DNA of 64,000 nucleotides from the NCBI GenBank assembly GCA_028583605.1, contig CM053326.1, positions 19,673,036-19,737,035 of the forward strand, written 5' to 3'. The DNA is from Dastarcus helophoroides (taxonomy: Eukaryota; Arthropoda; Insecta; Coleoptera; Bothrideridae). The position numbers and the translations under genes are program-made. Positions 23,702-36,146 of the stretch are shown piece after piece. The notes beneath the pieces were generated by a model. The model was given only the letters and a program-made list of their open reading frames with translations. It searched no databases and had not been told where the DNA came from. Positions within the stretch are counted from its first letter, which is position 1. Each line of letters begins with the position of its first letter.

Positions 23702-26700
23702 ATGTCAATTTTAGGACCTGAGTGGTAAGTCTAATTGCAGGCAGTATATCTTCAATGCGATACTAGAACTTACAAATTTTAGGCATATTAGCGATGAAGG
23801 CAAAAAAATTATAACGGAAAATTCCACTCTAACGAACAAAAATAAAATCTTAAACAATGCTCTAAATGTGAGGTTATATTTATATTTTCTACTTGACTAT
23901 TTATATTATCTGAGATTTTCTAGCATAATTACTTATCGAATTATTTTTAGACTGATATTAAAGAAATTGGAGTGTCAGCTTTAGCTAACCAACTCGCCAA
24001 AGGTGAAATTAAGGAAGTGAGCGCAAAAAATCAAGTCTAGTCATAATTATAATTTTTGCGCTTTTTAGCTGGTCCTGCAAATTCAGAAAATTCGAAATAT
24101 CGCTGCGCCAAAGGCCAATGAAGACTCGCAAGCGGCACCACGCATGCTAAAGCTGGTGTTAACCGATGGGGAAACATATGCTCAAGCCCTTGAAGTACAA
24201 CAAATACAAGCGATTAGCAGGGATAAGACACCTCCTGGTACAAAAATACTCATTAGGAATGCCAAGATTATTAACAGTTATATCATATTGAATCCCTCAA
24301 ATTGTATAATTTTGGGGGGGAAGGTTCCACACATGTATGAAAAATGGGAACTTGCCAAAACGCTGCAATACCAAAGTAGGCGCATCGGTAAGGTTTCATT
24401 TAACATAGTTTCTGAAGAAACTGCTAAAACTTGAACACATTTTGTTTTATGTTCAAGTTTAAAGCCAATTTTGAATTACTCAAAATTTCTTGAAAATGTT
24501 AACTGTTTTCCCAGAATTACCATTAAACTTTGAATTTGCTTAAAAATTTGAAATTTTGAGTCAAAGTGAAGTGTCTTTTTTTTTTAATACGAGACAATTT
24601 TCTAGAATTATTAATGTTACAGCTTCAAATGATGGCGCTCCTGTTTGGGTCAACTTCGGCTGTAAGATCTCCATGGCCACACCTGACAATTTCAAATCGA
24701 TTGATGGCAAAAAAGTCAAAGAAAACGAAGCATTTGACATGCAAAGGAAGGACGCCATAGCAGGTGTTACAACGGGGGCAGTTAAAAAAGTTTTTGGCGG
24801 TGGCGTCAAACAAATTCAAAATAATCAACAAACTAGACCGAACTCGTTTAAACCTTATGAGTCCAGAGACAAAAGCCGAAATGCCGAACCCGGTTCCAAA
24901 GATAAAGGACGAGGCACCAAGATCAAAATCGAAAAAGAGGAAAAACCGATGAAGCCATCCGAAAAGGTTTCTCTCTTTGATTTCTTAGAGGACAAGCTTC
25001 CAGTTAATGAAGCTAAAAGCAGCACGACGAACTTTGACCATAAAGACAATTCCAAAGGCAACAATTTCAAAAGCAACAGTTACAACCAAAATTATAACCA
25101 AAATTACAATCAAAATTATAAAACTCAGAATCAAAGACCGATGACTGTTAATAAGCCTGATAGGGAACCGCCGCTGCAGCAAAGGCAAAATTATAGGAAT
25201 TATTCCGCCCCGGGTAACCCCAAGGTTCATCCTAAGCAGAACCGAAATGTTGACTTTGCTCAAAATCAGAATAACCATAACTCATCTTATCATGAGCAGA
25301 ATTCTAGTGGTGGTTCACAGAAGGCAACTGGCGATTTTCGAAGGTTTAACAAACCACCAAAGGATGAGGCAAATGTCGACAGTGTTGCTCAAAATATCAA
25401 CAAAATGTCTCTAAATAACCAGTTTGCTAGTAGAACTTTCAGGATGTTCATGAATCTTCCTGCTAAGAAAATGGATGAGAACGGACCAAATTCCTCAGAT
25501 GGAGACTTTAAAGTCGGTGACGGTTGTCTGGCGAAGTACTGGGAGGACGGAAAGGTACATTTATTTCAGCGCTTTTTAAGTTCGTTCTAGAAATTAGTTG
25601 CAATGGAGAGACTTTTTCATATTTGTCTAATTGCTTAGGAGATACTAAGCGAATAGAGTGTAATATTGCCATTAAAATTTTCCGCTTGAGTAGATTTTCT
25701 TTGAATAACTGAATGTTTACATCATGCCTAAAAATTTGTTTCGCTGCAGATTTGCTAAATTTAATTTAAATAATTGCAACTATAATCGTATTAGCGCCCC
25801 TTATTTCCCTTGAATACAAAAAAGTGTGGAGGAATCTTTTCATTTAACAAAAATGTAAAAATCTTAATTTCAAGCATTTGTTTACAAGTTTTTGTTGAGG
25901 TTTTTCTCCAAATTTCATATTTTCTCTTCGACTTGAATTTGAAATTTGTTCTTTCCTAAAATTTCGACTTTAAAACTGAAAATTGGTCTTTATTTTCCAT
26001 TTTTTTTTAAGTAGAATTCATTTGTAAAAGAAAAATGTAGACCAAAGTCGTTAAGTCGAAGATGCATCGTTTTCCTAAAATTTCAATGTTTAACTTTTAA
26101 TGTGTACTTTCAAAGTATTTGTTAAATTGTAAATTTATTGCTCTTTTTTTCCAAAACTTCTACTTCAAACTTGCAATTTCACTCTTTCTTGAAATTTTAT
26201 CTTTTTGAGAAATTCCGAATTTTTTCCTACATCTCCAGTTTAAATGTGAAATTTTTCATGTTCAAAAGATCAATTTTATGATTTTCGACGAATCGGAAAA
26301 AGAAATAAGGAAACGTATTTTCTCCTTGTAACTTGAAGTGAAGAACTTTTTGGAGAAGCTAATCCAGTTAAAGGGTAAACTTTTCAAGCCAAATGAAAAA
26401 TAGATTTAGACAATTCCCCTTATTTTTAAATTTATTTACTGGTTGTTATTATCAATTAAAACTAATTCGTTATACCATAATGTCTATGTATGGAGCTATT
26501 CTTTGTAACATTCGAATACTTATAGGAATGACATTTTTTAAATTACAGCTGGGGTGGAAAGGGTTATTTACCTGAAAGGAAGGTGGTGGTGAAAAGGTAT
26601 TTTGAGACAGTTTTTAGTGAAACAATTCAAAGTTACTGTCATATTTGGTATTCAAATTTCCATTCGACACTACAGCTGTTGATGGGCTTTGTCCAGTCAA

Positions 26701-27149
26701 TAGTTTCTCCAATATTTGTTCAATAAAAGTTTTCCATTTAGTTTGTATTCAGTAAGATTTTGCTTCTTCGAGTATTCTTAAGTCATGACCTGAACTGTAT
26801 GAGAGGAAATTTTGTTATTCACATGCAAAATGTTCCAAAAAAAATTAATTGTATTAGAGGAAATCTTTTCATTGCTGCATTTAAAGCAGAATATTCTGAT
26901 GTTTTATTTTTTAGTTTTATGAAGCAATAGTAACAGCTGTAACAAATACGACTTGCGTGGTCAGATTCAAAGGCTATGACAATATTGAAGAAGTACTAAA
27001 ACAGGATTGTCAGCCTCTTTCTAAGCAAAATTTCCAGGAAAACAGCCGCCAACACAAGGGTACTGTTTTGGGATTACTATAATTTAAATGTAATATAATT
27101 CGATCTTATTACAGGTTTACAGTTCTATGGAAGGAGTAAAAGGATCTGA
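23702..27149 (+). CDS. TDRD3: Tudor domain-containing protein 3
   Basis: Seven exons (23702-23724, 23783-23867, 23951-24016, 24069-24387, 24623-25554, 26915-27059, 27115-27149) encode 534 residues. TDRD3 binds methylated arginine and partners topoisomerase 3-beta in mRNA translation and R-loop control. The N-terminus (MSILGPEWHISDEGKKII) and residues to ~200 form the RMI1-like OB-fold, with PPGTKILIRNAKI. A long low-complexity middle holds repeated NQNY and a Lys/Glu stretch. The Tudor domain is at about 460-510 (VGDGCLAKYWEDGKFYEAIV, VVRFKGYDNIEEV) and is split by a 1.36-kb intron. The UBA domain present in vertebrate TDRD3 is not evident. Intron 5 carries array-motif patches (25860-26280). 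AATAAA at 27207. Confidence 0.9.
25860..26280. repeat. Array-motif patch in TDRD3 intron 5
   Basis: Pyrimidine-rich on the plus strand, with loosely repeated AAATTTCGACTTTAAAA-like units. Weaker than the arrays at 29.5 and 60.5 kb. Confidence 0.5.
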
Positions 27150-27206
27150 TTGTCAATAATAATTTATTAAGTTATATTCAAGTAAAATGCAACTAATTTA
27201 TTAACT

Positions 27207-27212
27207 AATAAA
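27207..27212 (+). promoter_or_regulatory. Polyadenylation signal of TDRD3
   Basis: AATAAA 58 bp after the TDRD3 stop codon. Confidence 0.5.
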
Positions 27213-27316
27213 ATATTTTTCTTACTCCCATGTTTTTTTATTCTTTCGTTTGGAATCTATTGGAAGTATTGTGAAGATTTTTTGAATGTGTTTATGTATG
27301 ATCTATCTTAAACTTG

Positions 27317-29040
27317 CTAGCCCTGGCGAACTTCGTGCCGCCTTAGAATTAATAAATATTGTGTTAACTCATTAGCTAAATTAAATTTTACATTTAATAT
27401 GCCCGTTTTCGAGTAAACCCTACGCATATATACAGGTAGACCATAAGTAATGGTACATAGAGCAAGAGTAGATTTTTCGTATAAAAATAACGTGATTTTG
27501 CCACATTTACCTTATACCAAAAGTTGATATTAACAGAGAAACAGGGTGTCAAAGTTGAAAAAAAAATTGTGGTTTTTTTTGCATAACTGATGAATACATT
27601 TCACCAGAGAGAAGAAATTTGTCACAGAAGGGTTTCTTTGGTCAAGAAATTCTAATTTGCTAACAGATTGTCAGTATATCTTGTATTATTCCAAAGCATC
27701 ATAAATTTGTTGTGCCTTCATATACACCTATTTTAAATAGATGTTTTTATTTACCTACATTTTTTTCGTAAAAAAGATATACTTTCTAAATGTCAATACA
27801 AGCAACCGTTTTCAAGATATTTGCCTTCAAAGTTTGCCGTACGTTTATTTTAAGTTATGTAAATGTGAATATTTCGCAGTAGGTTTCCAAATAAAAGTAG
27901 TAAAACTGACTCTAAAATAGTTTATATTAAATATTGCTCTACTGACATTATTATCACACATATTTTAGAAATTTCTAAAGCAAATTTAAATAAAATACCA
28001 AAACAAAATTTATTTTAAAAAATAGGTATATGGGAAATGACCTTTTTCATGTAAAGGGATTGTAAACAATTAAAAATCTGGCTGCCTTTTATTGAAATTC
28101 ATTTCTAAATATCTGCTTTGACCACCCAGACTATTAAAATTTTCTTGTGCGGACTCAGAGATCAAATCTACATCTCTAGGTTAGAAAATAAATTACGTCT
28201 TAATTTTTTGGATTTTCTTTATTGAGATTTTCAAAATTTAGGTAATAATATTATCAGCAAAGTAATATTTGACATAAATTAGTTTCAAAGCTGTCTTATG
28301 ATTACTTTTTTTTCAAGCCTACTTCGAAAACTTAATATCTTAGTAATTTAAAACCAAGGCACGTCAAGCTTTAAAGGCAAATATCTTGGAAACAGTTGCT
28401 CGTATCAACTTTCAGAAAGTACACCTTTTTTACGTAAAAAATATGGGGAAATAAAAGAGCCCATGTAAAATTAATATGCGTGGGTGCACAAAAAAGTTAT
28501 GATGATTTAGAATTATGCAGGATAGCGCAGCTATTGGTAATATGTTAGCAAATTAGAGTTTGTCGACTTAAGAAACCTACTTGTGCCAAATTTCGTGCCT
28601 ATATTACAATTCATTCCAAAATTATACGAGAAAATTGAAATTTTTTTTTTCAACTTTGACACCCTGTATCTCTGTTAATATCAACTTTTGGTAAAAGGTA
28701 AATGTTGCTAAATCACAGTATTTTTATTCGAAAAATCCACCCCTGCTCTGTGTACCATTACTTATGGTCCAGCCTGTATAATACGCGATAAAACGCTAAA
28801 AGCGACCAATAATTAACGGAGATATAGCGCCATCTATTAGTGTAGGTTGCGATACGTTTTCGTAATGTTATTTTTATGAATTAGAGTTAGCGCTCTACAC
28901 GGATCCCTTATAAAACATTTTTTCGTGAATTTTTTCAAAATTTTAATCTTTATTCTGCTATTCGAGGCCGAAGCAAATTCAACAAGCAAAGATCATAAAA
29001 ATCCATTCAACCGTTCTGGAGTTATAATTGGTGTTACCAT
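27317..29040 (+). repeat. Dispersed ~0.4-kb repeat, split by a palindromic element
   Basis: The two outer parts (27317-27430 and 28779-29040) match, in reverse complement, the uninterrupted copy at 36147-36544: CTAGCCCTGGCGAA start, TAGCGCCATCTA, GGTTGCGATACGTTT, CGGATCCCTTATAAA, CTGCTATTCGAGGCCGA and CCGTTCTGGAGTTA in the same order. The interior is a later insertion. The last 220 bases contain an open frame that is a by-product of the repeat. Family unknown to me. Confidence 0.8.
27431..28778. mobile_element. 1.35-kb giant palindrome, TA-flanked (mariner-like foldback)
   Basis: Left end TACAGGTAGACCATAAGTAA, right end its reverse complement with two changes, with TA on both outer sides (27429-27430, 28779-28780). 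Inverted similarity is not limited to the ends: 27500-27590 pairs with 28620-28710, and 27771-27842 pairs with about 28366-28438, so the element folds around a centre near 28105. TA duplication suggests Tc1/mariner mobilisation. No transposase frame. Confidence 0.8.
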
Positions 29041-29147
29041 ATATGCAGAGACTAAACATATATGTAATACTTCTATATGGCCAGCTTCGCGTTTTAGGTG
29101 GGAAAGACTTCTCTTGTCAGGCTTCACACGAGTTGATGAGTCGTAAT

Positions 29148-31730
29148 TAGGGATGTCGATTCCTTTTTTAAATAATCGATTTTTTGATTAATTCGAATCG
29201 TGAGCAAAAGTATCGATTCCCGATAAAATTGGGTGCTGAAAGATCGATTTCCGATTAATCGCCTTGCTGGTGAAATTTTTAAACATTTCTAATAAAAGAA
29301 ACATTGAATGATAATGATGAATTGGCACAGTTTAATTTTGAAAGTTTTTTCTTGGACTTTAAATACTAATATTTATATTTTAATTATTTATTCCTAATTA
29401 GAAAAATTCGATACATATTTATTTTCTGCTTTCTTTTTTATTTATGCATTTTTGGTTTTTTACGAAGATGTAGAAAGAGCATTCATTTATAAAAATATAT
29501 TTAGAAATATGAAGTTTAAATTGGAAATTACGAAAGTAAAGTGGAAATTTTTTCTTCATTTTCCAAATTTCGACTTTTTTTGAGGAAATTTTATAGCTCG
29601 AAATTCCAAGAAAACAGTCGAAATTTGAGAAAAAAGTCCAAATTTGTGGAAAAAAAGTCGAAATTTTGAGTTTAAAGTCGAAATTTCGAGAAAAATTTTG
29701 AAATTCGATATCAAGGTCAAAATTTCGAGAAAAAAGTCGATATTTGACAAAAATATTGAGAAAAAAAACCAAATTTCGAGAAAAAAAGTCGAGCTCTTCA
29801 GATTAAGGTTCAAATTTCGAGAAAAAAAGTCGGAATTTGAGAAAAACGTCGAAATTTCGAGAAAAAGTCGAAATTTGATAAAAAGTGGAGATTTCGAGAA
29901 AAAAGTCGAAATTTTGAGAAATAAAGTCAAAATTTCGAAAAAAAAAGTCGAAATTTTGACTTGAAAGTCAAAATTTCCAGAAAAATGTCGAAATTTCGAT
30001 ATTAAGGTCAAAATTTCGAGAAAAAAGTTGAAATTTGAGAAAAAAAAAAACAAAATTTCGCGAAAAGGCTCGAAATTTCAAGAAAAGAGTCGAAATTTCG
30101 AGAAAAAGGTGAAATTTCGAGCTTAAAATCAAAGTTTGGGAAAAAAGTCGGAATTTCTAAAAATAATATTTTTTTAATCGATGTCCTTTGTAACATTTCG
30201 AAAAAGTTGAAATTTTCGGAACAGAGTCGAAATAATTTCCAGAAAAAAGTCGAATTTTGAGAAAAAAGTCGACATTTAAGAAAAAGTCGAAATTTTGAGA
30301 AAATAAGTTGAAGTGTTGAGTTTAAAGTCAAAATTTCGAAAAAAATGTAGAAATTTCGATATTAAGGTCAAAATTTCGAAAACAAACTCGAAATTTGGAA
30401 AAAACGTCGAAATTTCGAAATAAAAGTCGAAATTTTAAAATATTTCGAGAAAAAAGTCTAAATTTGAAAAAAAAAGTCGAGATTTCGAGGAAAAAAAATC
30501 AAAATTTGCGCGAAAAGTCGAAATTTCGATATTAAGGTTAAAAGTGAGTTCAAAGTCGAAATTTCGAGAAAAATTTCGATATTAAGGTCAAAATTTAGAG
30601 AAAAAAGTAAATATTTCGAGAAAAAAGTCGAAATTTTGAGAAAAAAAGTCGAAATTTGAGAAAATATTCGAAATTTCGAGAAAAAAGTCGAAATTTCGGG
30701 TTTAAAATCGAAATTTGAGAAAAAAAGTCGAAACTTGTAATAATAATATTTTTTTAAATCGATTTCCTTTCTGCGGCTTTGTAACATTTCGAAAAAGTTC
30801 AAATTTTTAGAAAAAAGTCGAAATGTCCAGAAAAAAGTCGAAATTTTGAGAAAAGGGTCAAAATTTGAGAAAAAAAATCAAAACTTGAAATAAAAATCGA
30901 AGTTTGAGAAAAGAGTCGACATTTTTAAAGTAACATTTTTTTTTTAATCGATGTCCTTTCTACGCCTTGGTAACATTTTGTTAAATTTAGATTTAAAAAT
31001 TGAAATTTTTACTTTTTTTCTAGAAATTTCGATTCTAAACTCCAAATTTCTACTTTTTTTCTAGAAATTTCGACTCTTAACTCCAAATTTCGACTTTTTT
31101 TCGAAATTCTGATATTTAAGTCGAAATTTTGACTTTAATCTCGGGATTTAGAGGACGAAAAGTCAACATTCCGTGATAATTTTTTTTCAAATTGATGTCC
31201 TTTCTACCCTCTTGTAATTTTTACTTCAAAAAAAGTAAATAAACTTTTTTCAAGTTTTGTAGTGTATTTATTAATACGCGTGTAACGTTTTCAACCACTA
31301 AATAAAAGTTTTTAAGACCGGTAACAGGTAATAAAATAACATAGAGTAATTTTTGTGAATATATGGTAATTTTAACTGCGGATGTACGAAATTTTACCGT
31401 CAAATATATGGCAACACTTCACCAAAGTTATCTTTCCTATTCAGTCGACGATATAATGAATAAAAAGAAATGTTAATGCTGCGATCTGTTGGCTTATTAA
31501 CGCAGCTATTACTAGTAGATGGAAGTAGATAATAACATAACGACATAAATACACTTACATAAACAATTTAAAAAATTTCTCATTAAATTCACAGTGACCT
31601 TCGATCCGATTCTTAGGATTTTTGAATCGTTTATTAGATCGATCCTATATTTGAAATCGATCTAAAAAATCGAACTTGAGACTTGAAAAAATCGATTTTT
31701 AGATTAATCGATCTCAGATCGACATCCCTA
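29148..31730. mobile_element. hAT-like nonautonomous element carrying a motif array
   Basis: Termini TAGGGATGTCGATTCC and (inverted) TAGGGATGTCGATC. Flanking 8-bp duplication GTCGTAAT / GTCGCAAT; the intact MITE copy shows the pre-insertion GTCGCAAT once, which confirms the insertion. Subterminal AATCGATT-rich sequence is common in insect hAT elements. About 2.6 kb without any transposase ORF; 29540-31150 is the GTCGAAATTTCGAG array, and 31200-31560 is ordinary AT-rich sequence. Confidence 0.85.
29540..31150. repeat. GTCGAAATTTCGAGAAAAAA array, period about 20 bp
   Basis: The clearest array in the window: dozens of 18-22 bp units beginning GTCGAAATTT or GTCAAAATTT and ending GAGAAAAA, purine-rich on the plus strand until about 31000, where it switches to the complementary form. 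A longer sub-block with AATCGATGTCCTTT and TAACATTTCG recurs near 30176, 30757, 30945 and 31191, forming a higher-order pattern. Long minus-strand frames here are translations of the array. Confidence 0.9.
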
Positions 31731-32251
31731 GTCGCAATCACAAAACATATATATTGTCGCAATGTTAGAAATCAGCTGTGCACGGCCAAACAAACACCGG
31801 TTTAACCCGCGCGTAGCCTGGTCCGGTGTTAGCAAATATTTATCAAAACCTTGTGAAATTTTTAAATTTTGTTGCGCTTTTATCGTTAATAAAGTTTAAT
31901 AGTTATGAATGGTAACAAATAATTATGTCAACCAGAAAACCTTAACTTAAAAAGCGAACATATTTCATGGTTATTCTAAAACAATTCCAGTAATAACGAT
32001 GTTAATTACAAACAATTAAAACTAAAAAGAAACAGTTTTAAAAGTTTTATTAGACCCAAAGATACAAAAATATTGACTTACTACAATTACAGCTTTGGTA
32101 CAGAATTAAATATATGTATATTATATAGAAAATTTGTACTCATTACTTAATTTTACCACTAAATAGGATTACTTAAAATCAAAATAATAAAAAGACTTCA
32201 ATATATATCTATTAAAATTCACAGAAGTATATCACATTCAGTACCACAACA

Positions 32252-35200
32252 CTACTGATAGTGTTTAAAACTACAATCTTTGTCACGGCAGACTCCATTT
32301 ATTTCATAGGGACACATAATCCCCAAAGGATCAATCTCTTTACCTTGCCTAAGACAAAAATAGTTAATGAAACGAACCTTTCTTTGAAGCATACCACCTA
32401 TCCGAAGGCCCCAAAGGCGAGATATATTCAGGTACTGCAGCCGTGATGTCCTTCGTTTTTTTAACATTATCCTGCACGTTTACTTTGGTATGTTTCACCT
32501 CTACTTTACCGGCTTCTATAGCGCTCTCCTCTAGCGACACAACGAGTTCTTGTTTTCTGATGGGAGTAGACGTGAAGGGCATACGAGGCGGCGCCTTCAC
32601 GTGGTTAGCCCCCTTCTTAATGTTGCTGCAACATAAATAGTTAGATCATGGATTTCTCAACCCAAATGCAACAAATCTGAACACGTTTTAACCAGGAGGG
32701 ATGAAAATGAACGATTCTGAGAAAGTGAGAACTAAAAGGGGCGGCCCTACGGACGCAGAAGGCGCATAAGTCTAGGAGCGCTTTCAGCATGACCAAACAA
32801 TATGAATAATCAGTCCCTGAGTTTTGATAGTTTTTTTTTCAGTTTATTCATTCCTTAAATTTTTAAATTCTAAAAAGTCTAAATTTTGATTTCTTCTGTG
32901 ATGTTAAATACTTATTTTGAAATATTTTTCTAATTTTGAATATTTGATTTTTTTTCAAAATGTTCCTTCTGATATTGTTTTCAATTGCGAAAATATTTTT
33001 CAATTTTGAACATTTTAATTGTTTTTTTAGACAACCTTGATTAAAACCAAATATTCTCAATTCAAATTATATGTGTTAAATGATTTTAATTTTTTTTAAC
33101 TTCTAGTTTTTAAAAAATAATTTACATTACAATGAAATACGTTTTTTTTTAAGAAAATATTCATTCAATATTTTAATTTCAAGAAAAATTGTATGAAATT
33201 TAGTTTTTAAAAATGTTTACCTTGTTTTTTTTATTTTTGAATTATATCTACTGTTTCAAAATCTTCATTTGTAAAAAAGTTTTTACATTTTGCGTTTTTA
33301 GCTTGTTGAATATATTTAAATTGCCGGATTAAATTATTTTATGATTTTGCCAATTTTTCTAAATTCTTCGAACTCTTATGCGGACAAAGTTGCGGGTAAC
33401 CATTAGTAAATGATATTTTAATAAAATATCGATAAATCTGCGACCACCAAGTCATGAAAAGCATTGATTAGTAGGGGTGGGCAGCCTCAGCTCCTACGTT
33501 AGGTAGACAAATGCAGTGTCCGCACCCGGCACCTAATGGGAAAGGGCCCCCACTTGACGTACCTTTCGTTATGGTAGACCTACCTCTTGTCAATAGCTTC
33601 CTTCTTAGCGTACAATTCGGTTACGTACGCCGAGAACTGCTCCTGAGACTTACAGAGTTGATTTCTGGCTTCGTTCAACTCTTTTAGCAGTCGCTTAATC
33701 CGAACTTCGTGCTGCTTCCTTTCGGTGCTGACCGCATTAATTTTCCGCATTATGGGCACCAAATCGTTATATTTTCCTTGAATCTGTAATCTTTTAGCGG
33801 CAAATTTAAAAACTGCACGTAATAGCGCCACCGCGTGGTTATTATGCATGCAATTTTTAAATGAGCTATACCTTCCACTTTTATCTTCTTGTTTCGTTAA
33901 ACTCTCCTGGAGGATTTCCAGATCGTTCTTCTCTTGGCTTTTCTCCAGCTTGTTCTGGCTGACCTTCAAGACACTTTTGTTTTTCACGAGTTTTTTTGGT
34001 CGTAAAAGTGGTTTCCCTTCACTTTTGAACGAAGATCTACGAACGCGAGGTTTCCTTTCGGCACTACGGATTTTCTGTAGCAGCTGCTGGTATTCGATTT
34101 GCTTGCTTTTCGGCAGTAACTTGACCGCGGATTTCGGTGCTATTAGGCTATTTTTGTTCTTAGGAGTTGCTACATTCGTGGACGGTATCGAAGCTAATTT
34201 TGCTTCCACTTGAGCTCTTTGCTCCTTCAGGAATTTGTCAACCGTCAGCTGAATATGGTCTAATGGTTGCTTTGCGTTTTCCTTAGCTTTTGTCTTTGGA
34301 TTCTCAGCATCAGAATCGCTGCTATCGGAGTTAAAGTTTATAATCAGTGGTTTAATTTTGAAGGTGGGCATTTTTGCTTTTTGAGTGGTTTTCTTTCCAT
34401 TATTAGTCTGTAACGACTTACTATATTTTGTACTTTTTGGCTTATTTATGGCAATGTTCTGTGGCATATCTTTTTTCACTGCTCCAGTCGATGGCACATT
34501 TGTTTGAATTTTCTTAGTTTCACTTTTTGTAATCTTCTTGGATATCGAGGCTAACAGCAGAGCTCGTAAGACATCCTCGTCCTCATCAGAGGCGTTCTGC
34601 TCAATCTCTTTTTTTGTTTCTGCTTCTTCCTCCTTACTTTCTAAACAAGGTTTTTTAGGCGGAAGCTCATGACCTTCTAAACTTATGTTGTGTGTTGGAG
34701 AATTCTCCTTGTTAAATTCAGATTCAATTTTTATGGAAGGGTTGAATAATTCAGTCTTTACAATCTCAGGAGCTTTCCGTTTTTTCCTATGCTTAAATTT
34801 ATTCATCACTGCGGTCTTTAGCGCTTCTAACCTAAGCTGAATTAATTCACTATCTAACTCATCATCTTCTGTGGTTTGTGCCTTCTCGCCTTCATTTTTC
34901 ACCTCACCTTCCTCATTCTTAATATCAGCTGCATCTGCCGCATTATTAGGAATTGAAGCAACCAAATTATCATCTACCATACCTTTTAACCTTGTCCGAA
35001 GACTATTACGATGCAACTCCCCACTGTTATCTAATCGAATAGCCTCTTTCAACAATCTCTTATTAATAGTAATCACCTCATCCTCACAATCCGAGGTATC
35101 AGAAGAAATCGATATTCTGTGATTGCTACTTCGCCTCTTCTTGGATAACCTCCGGGTTCGAGGGGGTTTAGTTTCCTTCAGTTGGACTTCAGATTCCTCT

Positions 35201-35397
35201 AAGCCGCTTAGATCCTCTTCGCTTACGCTGCTTAAAGAAAGTGCACGTAAATGATCCCTGCGTGGAAAAAACTTACCCGCTCTCGAAGGGATAGTAAGAG
35301 AATTATCTGAGATATCTTCAAGATCGTCGTCGTCGTCGTCGATTATTTCACCTTCCTCGCGACTGTCCGAATCACCGTTTATCGAGATCATTTCCAT
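32252..35397 (-). CDS. ZFC3H1: ZFC3H1/Red1-like zinc-finger protein, short form
   Basis: Three exons on the minus strand (35397-33584, 32625-32398, 32348-32252) encode 712 residues, start ATG at 35397. ZFC3H1 (yeast Red1 class) is the core of the PAXT/MTREC complexes that target polyadenylated nuclear RNA to the exosome. The start is acidic with SREEGEIIDDDDDDLEDISD. Then follow Ser/Lys-rich disorder, the LIQLRLEALKTAVMNKFKHR helix typical of the family, a coiled coil near 560-620 and a C-terminal C-x7-C-x4-C-x3-H finger (CPYEINGVCRDKDCSFKH). The protein stops three residues... after that finger, whereas human ZFC3H1 (about 1990 residues) continues with a long helical-repeat region. The last intron is 49 bp. 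The 958-bp second-last intron holds array-like T-rich sequence. Gene model good, orthology probable. Confidence 0.75.
32830..33360. repeat. T-rich motif patch in ZFC3H1 intron
   Basis: Degenerate TTTTTTCAAAATNTT-type repetition in the intron between 33583 and 32626. Low sequence regularity. Confidence 0.4.
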
Positions 35398-36146
35398 CGT
35401 TCTAGTAACGCGTGAAATCGCCCCAATCACCTCCGCCCTTTACACAAAAAAATAAGTGCTTACACGTTTTAAAGGAAGCGAGCACAAATCACGAACTTCC
35501 ATAAAATGGGAAAGACGCAGGAAAGTGGAATGTCAATGCTGCCAACCTTCACCCTATCTGTCCTAATTTTCATTGTTCATTATTCGTCTTTTTTGAAATT
35601 GTTCCGATAAATGAAGTGGTTTAAATTAATACTACATTTTTACTTCCAATTTGATACGATTTGCATGATCTTTTCAAATTTGACAATTACGCGAGTTATT
35701 ATTGCCATAGGAAAGTCATATTAGAAAACAGGCTGACAACTTCGAAAAATAAGTTTTCTCGTCATTAAAAAAGGCAAAAATATTATAGTTATTACAATAA
35801 TGGGAAAGAAATGGGTAGTTATAAGTTTAAAGTGTTTGATATTACTAAACTTTTATTGAAATTATAAAGAAATTAATATTAAAGCTAAAGAAGTTATGCA
35901 ACTCTATATACAGCTAAGTATTTCTAATTGCATATGCAAACTTGGTGTAGAAACCAAATTATTAGCACTACATATGGCTGCTTGCAGAACTAAATGTTTA
36001 AACGAACATTAATTTTTATTTATTCAGATTCTTTGAGTAAAATAACTAGTAGAAAATTGATTTATTAAAAAGCTACAGCCCTGAGAAGAATATTTTTTTT
36101 TATTTAACCCCCTCTGATATCTGTATTTATAAAACAAAGTCGTGTT

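Larger units (their letters stand above)
29057..31820. mobile_element. Split MITE copy, interrupted by the hAT-like element
   Basis: Starts CATATATGTAATACTTCTAT at 29057. Its left part runs to 29147 and resumes at 31731 with CACGGCCAAACA and CCCGCGCGTAGC, matching the reverse complement of the intact copy at 3956-4263 in order. After about 31818 similarity stops and no right terminus is found, so this copy is truncated. Confidence 0.8.

Noticed and set aside
28925..29146. 73-residue ORF
   Set aside because: Runs across the dispersed repeat into the MITE; an insertion by-product.
29419..30802. Several minus-strand ORFs of 107-165 residues rich in Phe, Ser and Ile
   Set aside because: Array translations with no codon structure of a gene; they lie inside the hAT-like element.
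29540..31150. Possible CRISPR array
   Set aside because: Units abut without unique spacers, are degenerate and sit in a eukaryotic genome.
29057..32220. Right terminus of the split MITE
   Set aside because: Searched for the reverse complement of CATATATGTAATAC downstream of 31820 and found none; the copy is treated as truncated.
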